Positions 1 to 8,562 of a stretch of 64,000 nucleotides of DNA are shown one piece after another. Origin of the DNA: Bacteroidota bacterium. GTDB taxonomy: Bacteria; Bacteroidota; Bacteroidia; Chitinophagales; Chitinophagaceae. The DNA lies in contig JAIUNV010000002.1 in the NCBI GenBank assembly GCA_020161435.1, positions 186,001 to 250,000 on the forward strand, written 5' to 3'. Below the pieces are notes generated by a model. It searched no databases. It had not been told where the DNA came from and saw only the letters and a program-made list of their open reading frames with translations. The position numbers and the translations under genes are program-made. The number at the start of each line of letters is the position of its first letter. The first letter of the stretch is position 1.

Positions 1-1211
1 ATAACAGACCAGTTGTAGCCAACATTCAACACTGTACCTGGCAACAAAGGATTACGCCAGTCTCGGCGGTATTTACCAGTGTTCATTTCACCCAAGCGGC
101 GCTGGCTTTTTATATTGGTAGAAGAGGTAACCTGATAATGCGTAATAGTCACGTCTCTTCTGCTATCGGCAGAGTCGAAAGCATAAAAGTAATTTGGCAG
201 CATTACAATTCCACCGCCACCTGCACCGTATCGTGATGCATTGTTCAGATTTGGACCATCATAATTTCCCATGCGGCTATCGCTGTTGCTATTGCCGCCA
301 CCTGCACCTACTTCAAACAAAATTTCTGCTTGTGGATCGTATTGGAAAGAAGTGAGTTTGCGCCAAATATCAATATAGCTGGGGTTTAGCGTATGCTGGT
401 CGCGACGGGCCATCAGTTCTTCACATTCTTTCTTTGCCATTTCATAGTAAGTGAGGTAATCACTTCTACGCTCCATTTGTCCGTTTTGACGAAGAGAAAA
501 ACCACCACGAGCCAATGCAATACGGGCACGTAATGCCTTAGCGGCCCCTTTTGTAATACGTTCGTTGCGAGGTCCGGCATCTGTACGCCAAGGCAAAAGG
601 TCGATGGCAACGGCTAAATCACTCAGGATTTTATTGTATGTAGTATCGCGGTCTTCTTGCGGTACAAAGAGGTCTGGTTGCTTGTACGCTGGTACCATGG
701 GTGCTGGCACATCGCCCCAGTTGCGAATGAGTTCGTGATAGAACTGTGCACGTAGCGCAAGTGCTTCTCCGTACATCCTTTTCAATTCGCGTTGCTCCGT
801 TGCCGTGCCACTCTTGTATTTTTCCATCAATGGAATTTGCTCGATACACAGGTTGGCTTTTTCTATACCCCGGTACAACTGGCGAAAAGGGTTGGCAATT
901 TCTGAATTCGTGAGCAGCAACTGATAGCGGCCCACACCACGGCGACCGTTATCAATATTACCACTTACAATTCCTTCATCAGTATCGTAAGGATAATACA
1001 TACTGATTCGAATGCCATATCCATTATCACCCTGCAATTCGTCGTACACGCCAACCAAGGCATTGTAGGTATTGGATACATCAGAAAAAACCTGATCGAT
1101 ACCGTATTGAGAAATGGGCTCTACAACTGTATATTTTTTACAAGAGCTGATTCCGAAAATTGCTGCTGACATTGCAGCCGCTATGAAAGTCCTTTGTATT
1201 TGCTTTTTCAT
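1..1211 (-). CDS. SusD/RagB-family outer-membrane glycan-binding lipoprotein (partial, left edge)
   Basis: The frame opens with an ATG at 1211 and stays open to the window edge, so only about the first 403 residues are present and the C-terminus lies outside. The N-terminus is a lipoprotein signal: a charged start (MKKQIQRTF), a hydrophobic stretch and a cysteine in the ISSCKKY context. Downstream sequence is typical of SusD/RagB: the early VVEPISQ and FSDVSNTYNALVGVYDEL segments and helical TPR-like repeats. Such proteins sit on the cell surface as a lid on the SusC channel and bind oligosaccharide or peptide. The gene follows susC by 28 nt on the same strand, the usual susCD order. The substrate cannot be told from sequence. 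Confidence 0.93.
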   Translation of the reverse strand, partial: MKKQIQRTFIAAAMSAAIFGISSCKKYTVVEPISQYGIDQVFSDVSNTYNALVGVYDELQGDNGYGIRISMYYPYDTDEGIVSGNIDNGRRGVGRYQLLLTNSEIANPFRQLYRGIEKANLCIEQIPLMEKYKSGTATEQRELKRMYGEALALRAQFYHELIRNWGDVPAPMVPAYKQPDLFVPQEDRDTTYNKILSDLAVAIDLLPWRTDAGPRNERITKGAAKALRARIALARGGFSLRQNGQMERRSDYLTYYEMAKKECEELMARRDQHTLNPSYIDIWRKLTSFQYDPQAEILFEVGAGGGNSNSDSRMGNYDGPNLNNASRYGAGGGGIVMLPNYFYAFDSADSRRDVTITHYQVTSSTNIKSQRRLGEMNTGKYRRDWRNPLLPGTVLNVGYNWSV

Positions 1212-1239
1212 AAGGCTTCGTATTTAAGGCTGAGTCAAA

Positions 1240-4200
1240 TTAGAAAGTTACGTTTACACCAAACACCCAAGTACGTGAACGAGGATATGCGGCAAAGTCT
1301 ACACCAGGTGTAAGCGGGTCAGAACGACGGGCTGTTACATCAGGATCGTAGCCGGTATAATTGGTAAGCGTAGCAAGGTTGTTCACCGTACCAAACACTC
1401 GTAACGTGCTTATCTTGATGCGAGACAAAACTTTGGCAGGCAATGTTTAACCAAGTGTTACGTTATTGATACGCAGGTATGAGCCATCTTCAACGGCCCA
1501 AGAATGCAACCACCAACGTTGTACCCTTACCGGGCTCCAGATTTTTGCGTTTGCATTCAACGCAGCCAACGCCTTAGGTTCTGTTACTATGTTACCATTG
1601 TCATCAATATTTGTCCAGCGGTCTTTCATGATGTTGAGCATATTCAGGTTTGAAAATGCGCCATCTGTCCACTCCAATTTATTGGCATTATAAATATCGT
1701 TGCCCACTACAAAATTCACAAAAATGCTGGCGTCGAAATTGCCATAGCGGAACTGGTTGTTCCAGCCACCGGTGAAGGTTGGGTTGGCATTACCAATAAT
1801 GGTGCGGTCTTTATCGGCAGTAATTATGCCATCACCATCAAGGTCTTTCCACTTGAGCATACCGGGTTGTGGTGTGCCATACACCGCATTCACGGGTACG
1901 CCTTGCTTTATGGTGTACACACCGGTGGTAGCGTTATAATCGAAATCATCAATTTGATAATAACCATCGGTTTGGAAGCCATACATCAAACCAACAGGCT
2001 GTCCAACTTTTACCAGGTAATCGGGCACACCATCTGTTCCCTGCCAGCCGGAGTTACGTTCAATGAAATCTACACCGCCAAGGCTTTCTACTTTATTACG
2101 GTTGAAAGCAATGTTGAAATTGCTTGTCCAGGTGAAATTCTTGTTGTTGATGGGCGTTGCATTAATCTGTATTTCTAAACCACGGTTGCTGGTAGAACCA
2201 ATATTTTGTATTTGTGAAGTATAACCGGTAGTTGGTGGTATTGCCACAGCCAGCAACAAATCATTGGCTTTATTTTTATACGCATCTACTGTTACCTGAA
2301 GGTTGTTGTTGAAGAAAGCCAGATCCAAACCTACGTTCATGGTGGTGTTTCTTTCCCAACGCAAACCTGGGTTAGCTAAAGCAGTTGGTGCAAAACCTGG
2401 TACAATGCTATGATTGAAAGCATACTGTCCGGTTACACCATACAACTGCAGGTACAGCAGGTTATCAATACGGTTGTTGCCCACTGCACCATAACCAATA
2501 CGCACCTTTCCTTCATCCAGCCACTTGGCGTTTTTCATAAAGCCTTCGCGGTTGAAGCGCCAGGCAAAAGAGCCCGACGGGAACACCAGGCTTCCGTTGC
2601 TGGCGTTGAACTTTGAAGAACGGTCGCTTCGCAAATTGAAAGTGGCCAGGTACTTATCATCGTAGGTATAACTTACCCTGCTGAAGTAAGACAGAATGCG
2701 GCTGGGTGGCTGCACAAAAGTAGTGGGCAATGGCTGTGCTGAACCAGTTGGTGCAGAGCCTAAGCCCATGTTGGCCAATGCCTTTTCAGCAGAAATATCG
2801 GCAGGGAAAAAGCGGGTTTCAAAAGCTTCCGTCATAGAGCGTTGCTGCACAATTTCCTGACCCACCAACACGCTGAAGTCATGCTTATCCTTGTAGTTGT
2901 TTACACTGTACTGTAATGTGTTTGAATTGTTGAAAGAGTTGTTGTCTTGAGAACCGATGGAAGCCAATGGTAACTGACCAAAGTTCCTGGCATTGGCTGT
3001 GATTTTGCTGTAGAACAATTTCGTTTGCACACTGGCATTATCATAACCCAATGTAGAACGGAAAGTGAGGTTTTTAGCAATGTTGTAATTGAGGTAACCA
3101 GTAAAGTATGTTCCCTTGGTGTATTGGCGGCGATACTCTGCCTGTGTAAGCAACACAGGGTTAGTTGCACCAGCAGATGCAAGGAAATATGCTTCATCAA
3201 AATCATCTATGCCACCATTCGGAGTTGGTATTTCAAACGGACGATAATTAATGGCGTGACGCAAACGGTTGGTAGTTCTTGTACCACTATTGCTGGTACC
3301 GGCACCCTTTATGGTTTGATCGAGATAACGCATGGTAAAACCTACCCGCACTTTAGAATTCAACCGGTGGTCCAATTTAAAATTGACGAGGTACCGGTCG
3401 AAGCCTGATTCGAGCTGTACCCCTTCTTCTTTGTTGCCGGTAAGGCTAAGGTTGAATGTGGTATTTTGGTTACCACCATTTACCACTACGTTGTGGTTTT
3501 GAAATGAAGCAGTACGACCAAACACCTGCTCTTGCCAGTTAATGGGTGCCATGTTTTTATACACGTTCAACGTATCCCAGGTGGTACCATAGGTTTGTGC
3601 AAAACTGCTGCTATCAGCAACACTGCCGCGGCTACGTTCGTACTGCCAGCGTACAAAATCGTACGGGCTTAATACATCCATTGTTCTTGGCAAGGTTCGA
3701 ACCCCCATTTGACCATTGTACGACACCATTGTTTTACCAGCCTTACCACCTTTGGTAGTAATGATGATAACACCGTTGGCAGCACGGGCTCCGTAGATGG
3801 CTGTAGTAGAGGCATCTTTCAACACGTCAATAGATTGAATGTCTTGTGGCGACAACACATTCAATGCATTTTCTACTTGCACACCATCAACAATGTAAAG
3901 GGGTGAATTGTCCTGCGTGATGGAACCGCCACCCCGAACACGAATGATTATTTCAGCACCAGGAGCACCTTCGGTAGCAATAGCCTGCACACCGGCAAGC
4001 CGGCCCTGAATAGCTTCTGCCGCAGAAGAAATCGGCACATCTTTTATTTGTTTGGCAGATACCGAAGACACTGAACCGGTAAGGTTTTTACGGGTTACCG
4101 TAGAGTAACCCACCACCACTACATCTTCCAGATTTGAAGCCACTCTTTCGAGTCTTACTTCTACCGGCGTTTTACCATCGGTAGCTACAGAGGTGCTTTT

Positions 4201-4434
4201 GAAACCTGTGTAACTAAAGCTAAGGGTTACCCTGCCAGCAGCAGTTACAGTTAGGCTGAAGTTGCCTTCTGCATCAGTTTGCGTTCCGGTTTTGGAACCT
4301 TGCAATACTACACTCACCGCATTCAGCGGATTGCCGGTATCATCGGTTACTTTCCCTTTTATTTGCCGGGATTGAGCCAATGCTGCAGTAGGCAGCAAAA
4401 TTGCCAGCAGGCAATACAATAAGAGTTGTTTCAT
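1240..4434 (-). pseudogene. SusC/RagA-family TonB-dependent outer-membrane transporter, interrupted by an in-frame TAA
   Basis: From the ATG at 4434 the protein has a signal peptide (about residues 1-22), a carboxypeptidase-like regulatory domain (about 24-108), a plug domain with the family segment LKDASTTAIYGARAANGVI, and a long beta-barrel. A TAA at 1449-1447 ends the frame after 995 residues, in NNVTLG-stop-TLPAKVL where SusC proteins usually read LGYTLP. The same frame then continues for 68 more codons to 1240 and carries the normal C-terminus (TWVFGVNVTF with terminal Phe). A single Tyr-codon change to TAA therefore explains the break. The truncated product would lack its last barrel strands and terminal aromatic signal and is unlikely to assemble. 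A sequencing error is equally possible. The longest open frame begins at a GTG at 4440; the ATG at 4434 is preferred. Confidence 0.9.
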
Positions 4435-4833
4435 AAGCACACAAGCATTTAAAAAAAAATGAACAATGGCAAAGAAGGAGTCGTAGAAACAAAGATTATT
4501 TGCCTGCAGTTTTTAGTAGCAACATTAGCACACCACCTGAAAATGTTGACATATTCGTAGCATACAGCCAGAAATAAACAACCATTGAAGGACTGATTTT
4601 ATGGTGGCGGAAATGAGGGTATTCAATCAGCAAGCAAATCATCATCATTTCACAGAACAATGCTACTCACATTTTATTTTTCGGGGGATGATGTGCCATT
4701 CTTTATTTACGCAATCGTTACCATTTTCAATCCATTCATGCACCGCTTTAACGGGTAAATATTACCAACAGTTTTGTGGAGAAAAACTCACCCCTACTTT
4801 TACCTGTACATTTACCCTGCAAAAATCGATGCT
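4435..4833. other. Divergent intergenic region between susC and lacI-type gene
   Basis: This stretch of about 400 bases holds no convincing gene. A 78-codon frame at 4601-4837 has no recognisable features and overlaps the regulator start. The right end carries the regulator promoter. The left end must hold the susC promoter, but I could not place an exact TAnnTTTG box for that strand. A LacI-type operator controlling susC would be expected here; I did not see a clear palindrome with a central CG. Confidence 0.6.
4773..4802 (+). promoter_or_regulatory. Bacteroidota-type promoter of the LacI-family gene
   Basis: TTTG at 4773-4776, an 18-nt spacer, then TACTTTTA at 4795-4802 preceded by CCC. 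This matches the Bacteroidota -33/-7 pattern (TTTG, TAnnTTTG) except for the last base. The start codon lies about 31 nt downstream. The spacing equals that of the tRNA-Ser promoter in this window. Confidence 0.6.
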
Positions 4834-5895
4834 ATGAAATTTGAAGCCGCCACTATTAAAGATATTGCCAAGGCATTGGGCGTTTCTACCTCCACAGTAT
4901 CAAGGGCACTGAGAGACAGCCACGAAATAAGCCCCGAAACCAAGCAACTGGTAATTGAATGTGCTGAGCGGCTCAATTACAAACCCAACCCAATAGCCCT
5001 GAGTTTGAAAGAAAAACGCAGCCGTTCTATTGGTTTGGTGGTTACAGAAATAGCCAATAACTTTTTTTCACAAATCATCAATGGTATTGAATCCATTGCG
5101 TACGATAAAGGCTATAATGTCATCATCACCCAAACCTTTGAATCGTACGACCGGGAAGTGATGGATGTTCAATTTCTTGCCTCCCGGGGCGTGGACGGAC
5201 TGATAATTTCCTTATCAACCGAAACGCATGACCTCAGCCATTTAAAGGCGCTGCACGACCGTGGCTTGCCCATTGTTTTCTTTGATCGTATCACCGATGA
5301 AATCAATACGCACAAAGTAATTGTAGACAATTACAAAGGATCATTTGAAGCCACCGAACACTTGTTGCAAATGGGGGCCAAACGCATTGCTGTTATCAGC
5401 AGCTCAGAGTTTTTGAGTATTACCAAAGACCGGGTGGCTGGCTACAAAGAAGCCCTGAAAATGCATGGCATGGAACCGACCGATGAACTCATTCATTACA
5501 GCTATTATAGTGGCATGGTGTTTTCTGAAGTCGAGGAAATCATCAATAAGTTATTTACACTGAAACACAAGCCTGATGCTATTTTAACCACCAGCGATAA
5601 AATAACCACCGGTGTATTAAAAACCCTCAAGCGTCGCGGCATTCGCATACCCGACGATGTAGCATTGGCCGGTTTTTCCAATACCGATATTCCAGAATTG
5701 TTAGATCCGCCACTTACAATTGTACAGCAACCATCCCGCGAAATGGGCGAAGCAGCCGTGAGCCTGCTACTGCAAATGATTGAAAGCAAACGCCCCATCC
5801 GAGACTTTGAAAAAAGAATGCTTTCGCCGGAGTTGCAAATCAGGTCATCGTCGGTTGTAAAAAAGAAGGCGGGAAAGAAGCCATCGGGCAAATGA
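4834..5895 (+). CDS. LacI-family transcriptional regulator
   Basis: A 353-residue protein of normal LacI length. The N-terminal helix-turn-helix (about residues 7-55) shows IKDIAKALGVSTSTVSRAL, followed by the hinge (NYKPNPIALSLKEKRS) and a periplasmic-binding-protein-like sensor domain (SIGLVVTEIANNFF, then DVALAGFSNTDI and the PPLTIVQQP segment). The open frame extends upstream to 4774, but the ATG at 4834 places the HTH at the normal distance and lies downstream of the promoter. The basic C-terminal tail (VKKKAGKKPSGK) is an oddity. The divergent position next to susCD suggests that it controls that pair in response to a sugar; this is inference. Confidence 0.93.
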   Translation: MKFEAATIKDIAKALGVSTSTVSRALRDSHEISPETKQLVIECAERLNYKPNPIALSLKEKRSRSIGLVVTEIANNFFSQIINGIESIAYDKGYNVIITQTFESYDREVMDVQFLASRGVDGLIISLSTETHDLSHLKALHDRGLPIVFFDRITDEINTHKVIVDNYKGSFEATEHLLQMGAKRIAVISSSEFLSITKDRVAGYKEALKMHGMEPTDELIHYSYYSGMVFSEVEEIINKLFTLKHKPDAILTTSDKITTGVLKTLKRRGIRIPDDVALAGFSNTDIPELLDPPLTIVQQPSREMGEAAVSLLLQMIESKRPIRDFEKRMLSPELQIRSSSVVKKKAGKKPSGK

Positions 5896-5954
5896 TTGTA
5901 GCTGGCATTTACCCCCAACCAAGGGAGGTATACAGGCGTCTGCTGCGTTTCCCA

Positions 5955-5962
5955 TAGTTTTG
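5955..5962 (+). promoter_or_regulatory. -7 box (TAGTTTTG) upstream of the CBS-domain membrane protein
   Basis: Exact match to TAnnTTTG, ending 24 nt before the ATG at 5987. No good TTTG -33 element is visible at the usual distance, so this is a moderate call. Confidence 0.45.
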
Positions 5963-5986
5963 TTGCACATCAATGCGTACCCCTGA

Positions 5987-7306
5987 ATGGAGGAGTTTTT
6001 TATATTATTTGGCCTCATTATCCTGAACGGTCTTTTTTCCATGAGCGAAATTGCGCTGGTTTCGGCCCGCAAAACCCGCCTCGAACACCTGGCAAATGAA
6101 GGAGATTCCAAAGCCATCATTGCCCTGAAACTGATAGAAAAACCGGAAGTTTTTTTGAGTACGGTTCAGGTAGGCATTACCCTCATCAGCATCGTTACCG
6201 GTTTGTATTCAGGCGAAAAATTCAGCAAAGACCTCGAGCCTTTTATAGCCAATATTTCTTTTTTACAACCTTACGCAGCCTCGGTTAGTACCACGCTGGT
6301 GGTTATTGTGGTTACCTTTTTATCCATTTTAATTGGCGAACTCATCCCCAAAAAACTGGCCATGCTCCGGTCAGAAAAAATTGCCCTTACCGCTGCGCCT
6401 TTCATGTGGTTTTTATCGAAGCTTACCCTGCCTGCCATTTGGTTGCTCAATGCATTGTCGGGCATGTTCTTTCGGTTGTTTAAAATAAAAGAAACAAAGC
6501 TTTCCGTTGTAACCGAAGAAGAAATAAAAGCTCTGGTAAGCGAAAGTGCAGAAAGTGGCGAAATAGACGAAACCGAACAACAAATTATTGAACGGGTGTT
6601 TCACCTGGGCGACCGTAGCATTACATCGCTTATGACGCACCGGAGCGATATTGTTTGGCTGCCGCTCCATGGCACCATCGAAGATTTGCTGAAAAAAATG
6701 CAGCCCTCGCCCCACTCGGTGTACCCGCTGTGCGACGGAGGCATTGATGATATTGTAGGCATTTTGCAATTGAAAGATATTGTGCTGGCCGACCGCAATA
6801 CCCATCTGTCACACTTTAAAAAAGAAGCCGTGTTTGTGCCCGACAACAATACGGCTTACCAGCTGATGGAGAAGTTTAAAAAAACAAAAGTACACTCGGC
6901 TTTTATAGTAGATGAATACGGCACGCTACAAGGCATGATTACCCTCAACGATATTCTGGAAGCCATTGTAGGCGACATACCCGAACAAGGCGATGATGAT
7001 TATGAAATGATACGCCGGGAAGATGGTAGCTACCTGGTAGATGCCCGCCTGCCTTTCTATGACTTCCTCAGCCGCTTTGATAAAGAAGACTGGATGGACG
7101 ACGAGCAGGAGTTTGATACTGTAGGTGGTTTTATCATCCACCACCTCGAACGCATCCCGTCTACCGGGGACCTTTTTGAATGGCGGGGTTTCAAATTTGA
7201 AATCATTGATAAAGACGGAGCCCGAATCGATAAAATTCTGGTGGTCATCACCGACCCATCTTTATTGCCCGATGCTGAAAGGGAAGACGAATTGGGCGAT
7301 GCCTGA
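5987..7306 (+). CDS. Hemolysin-family / CNNM-CorC-type membrane protein with CBS domains
   Basis: A 439-residue integral membrane protein. Residues about 1-180 form a DUF21/CNNM membrane domain (MEEFFILFGLIILNGLFSMSE; then TTLVVIVVTFLSILIGELIPKKLA, with the conserved GELIPK motif). A cytoplasmic CBS pair follows (about 205-330: HRSDIVWLPL, then AFIVDEYGTLQGMITLNDILEAIVGD), and then a CorC_HlyC domain (about 350-430). The family is associated with divalent cation efflux (Mg2+ or Co2+) and is often labelled hemolysin without evidence of lysis. It lies 91 nt after the regulator gene and has its own candidate promoter. The transported ion is not known from sequence. Confidence 0.9.
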   Translation: MEEFFILFGLIILNGLFSMSEIALVSARKTRLEHLANEGDSKAIIALKLIEKPEVFLSTVQVGITLISIVTGLYSGEKFSKDLEPFIANISFLQPYAASVSTTLVVIVVTFLSILIGELIPKKLAMLRSEKIALTAAPFMWFLSKLTLPAIWLLNALSGMFFRLFKIKETKLSVVTEEEIKALVSESAESGEIDETEQQIIERVFHLGDRSITSLMTHRSDIVWLPLHGTIEDLLKKMQPSPHSVYPLCDGGIDDIVGILQLKDIVLADRNTHLSHFKKEAVFVPDNNTAYQLMEKFKKTKVHSAFIVDEYGTLQGMITLNDILEAIVGDIPEQGDDDYEMIRREDGSYLVDARLPFYDFLSRFDKEDWMDDEQEFDTVGGFIIHHLERIPSTGDLFEWRGFKFEIIDKDGARIDKILVVITDPSLLPDAEREDELGDA

Positions 7307-7308
7307 GG

Positions 7309-7791
7309 CTAAAATTTAAACACCACTTCGCTGGAAGGATTATCGAGCTTGTAGCTCTGCTGCTGCCCGTTTACGGTTACGTGGTGCATGTTTATCTGCT
7401 CCTTTTTGTACTCGTACAACAATCGGTTTGAAATCTGCAGTTGCTTCAGGGTAGGCACTTGAGTAATTTCGAAATAACACCAGGTGCTTTCCTCTACCCT
7501 TTCCGAACCAATGTAGTTCCATTTGCAAAGCTTGCCATCTACCCGAAACTGCATTTTCTCTTTGAGGTAAGTATTGATGAGGCTGTCGGTGGCGGCGTTG
7601 GGCTGGTACAAATCAATTTTCTTTCCGGGAAAGCGCAGCTTCAACGTGTTTTCAAAATCATCTGTAAAAATGCGGACGCTGGTTTCCAGCGATTGCTCAA
7701 CCTTGTTGTGATTTACTTCTATCACACTCACAAAAAACGGGTGCCAAAAGGCCGCCAGCAACACGGGCAACAAAGATTTGATCATCAACAT
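7309..7791 (-). CDS. DUF6702-family exported protein
   Basis: A 160-residue protein with an N-terminal hydrophobic signal followed by the characteristic HPFFVSVIEVNHN segment, which I recognise as DUF6702, a family of unknown function common in Bacteroidota. The rest is predicted beta-rich and probably periplasmic. Its stop codon lies 2 nt from the stop of the upstream gene on the other strand, so the two are convergent without a visible terminator. The neighbours HupE/UreJ and the M1 peptidase often accompany this family in Bacteroidota. Function unknown. Confidence 0.75.
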   Translation of the reverse strand: MLMIKSLLPVLLAAFWHPFFVSVIEVNHNKVEQSLETSVRIFTDDFENTLKLRFPGKKIDLYQPNAATDSLINTYLKEKMQFRVDGKLCKWNYIGSERVEESTWCYFEITQVPTLKQLQISNRLLYEYKKEQINMHHVTVNGQQQSYKLDNPSSEVVFKF

Positions 7792-7947
7792 GGCGCAAAT
7801 GTCTGCACTCGGCTGTGTACCACCAAAGTGAATTCATCGCCACTCATCAAAAACCTTAGGCCACTGCCTTCAGCTTCGCTTGTTTTTTGCCCTTGAAGCG
7901 TCTATTATTCTTTTTACTACAATTGGTTATTTCCTTTACTTCGGCGC

Positions 7948-8526
7948 ATGTTTTGGGATTATTTTCATATCGGCTGGGATCATATCATTAACCACAATGC
8001 CTGGGATCACCTGCTGTTCATCATGGCGCTGAGTGCCATTTATGTGTTTAAAGACTGGAAACAAGTACTCATTTTAGTTACGGCTTTTACCATTGGCCAC
8101 ACGGTTACTCTCATTTTGGCTACGTTCAATATCATCCGTTTCAGCAGCAGCTGGATTGAATTTCTGATTCCTGTGACCATCATGATAACAGCGTTGCTCA
8201 ATACGCTGATGAAGAAATTCACCCCCAAATCTGTTCGCCTCAATTACTTTCTGGCATTGGCATTTGGTCTTATACATGGCATGGGCTTTGCCAACGGGTT
8301 GCGCAGTTTATTGGGTAAAGAATCCGATATATTGCTACCCTTGCTCGGCTTCAACCTTGGCCTTGAAGCCGGCCAACTGGTAGCCGTGCTGGGCTTACTT
8401 ATACTCGCAGCCATTTGGCAGGGGGTATTCAAAGTAAGCCGCCGCGATTGGGTGTTGTTTTTGAGTGGAGGCGCTTTTATGGCAGCTCTCGTAATGGCCA
8501 TGGAACGCTTACCTTTCAACCTTTAA
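7948..8526 (+). CDS. HupE/UreJ-family membrane protein
   Basis: A 192-residue protein with about six membrane segments. It shows family features: the early HIGWDHIINHNAWDHLLFI block with spaced histidines, TAFTIGHTVTLILA, and GLIHGMGFANGLR. HupE/UreJ proteins are thought to carry Ni2+ or Co2+, but many members stand alone without urease or hydrogenase genes, as here. A role in metal uptake is therefore only inferred. The M1 metallopeptidase gene begins 36 nt downstream, so co-transcription is likely. The ATG at 7948 is the only start that gives a full-length first helix. Confidence 0.85.
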   Translation: MFWDYFHIGWDHIINHNAWDHLLFIMALSAIYVFKDWKQVLILVTAFTIGHTVTLILATFNIIRFSSSWIEFLIPVTIMITALLNTLMKKFTPKSVRLNYFLALAFGLIHGMGFANGLRSLLGKESDILLPLLGFNLGLEAGQLVAVLGLLILAAIWQGVFKVSRRDWVLFLSGGAFMAALVMAMERLPFNL

Positions 8527-8562
8527 TGTCAATTTCTCCTTCTATAAAAACCAATACTACGT

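Noticed and set aside
1240..1443. Short open frame read as a separate small gene
   Set aside because: It begins directly after the TAA in susC, is in the same frame and encodes the normal C-terminal strands of a SusC barrel, so it is the tail of the broken gene.
4601..4837. A 78-codon open frame in the susC-lacI gap
   Set aside because: It has no recognisable features, overlaps the regulator start and lies where promoters are expected.
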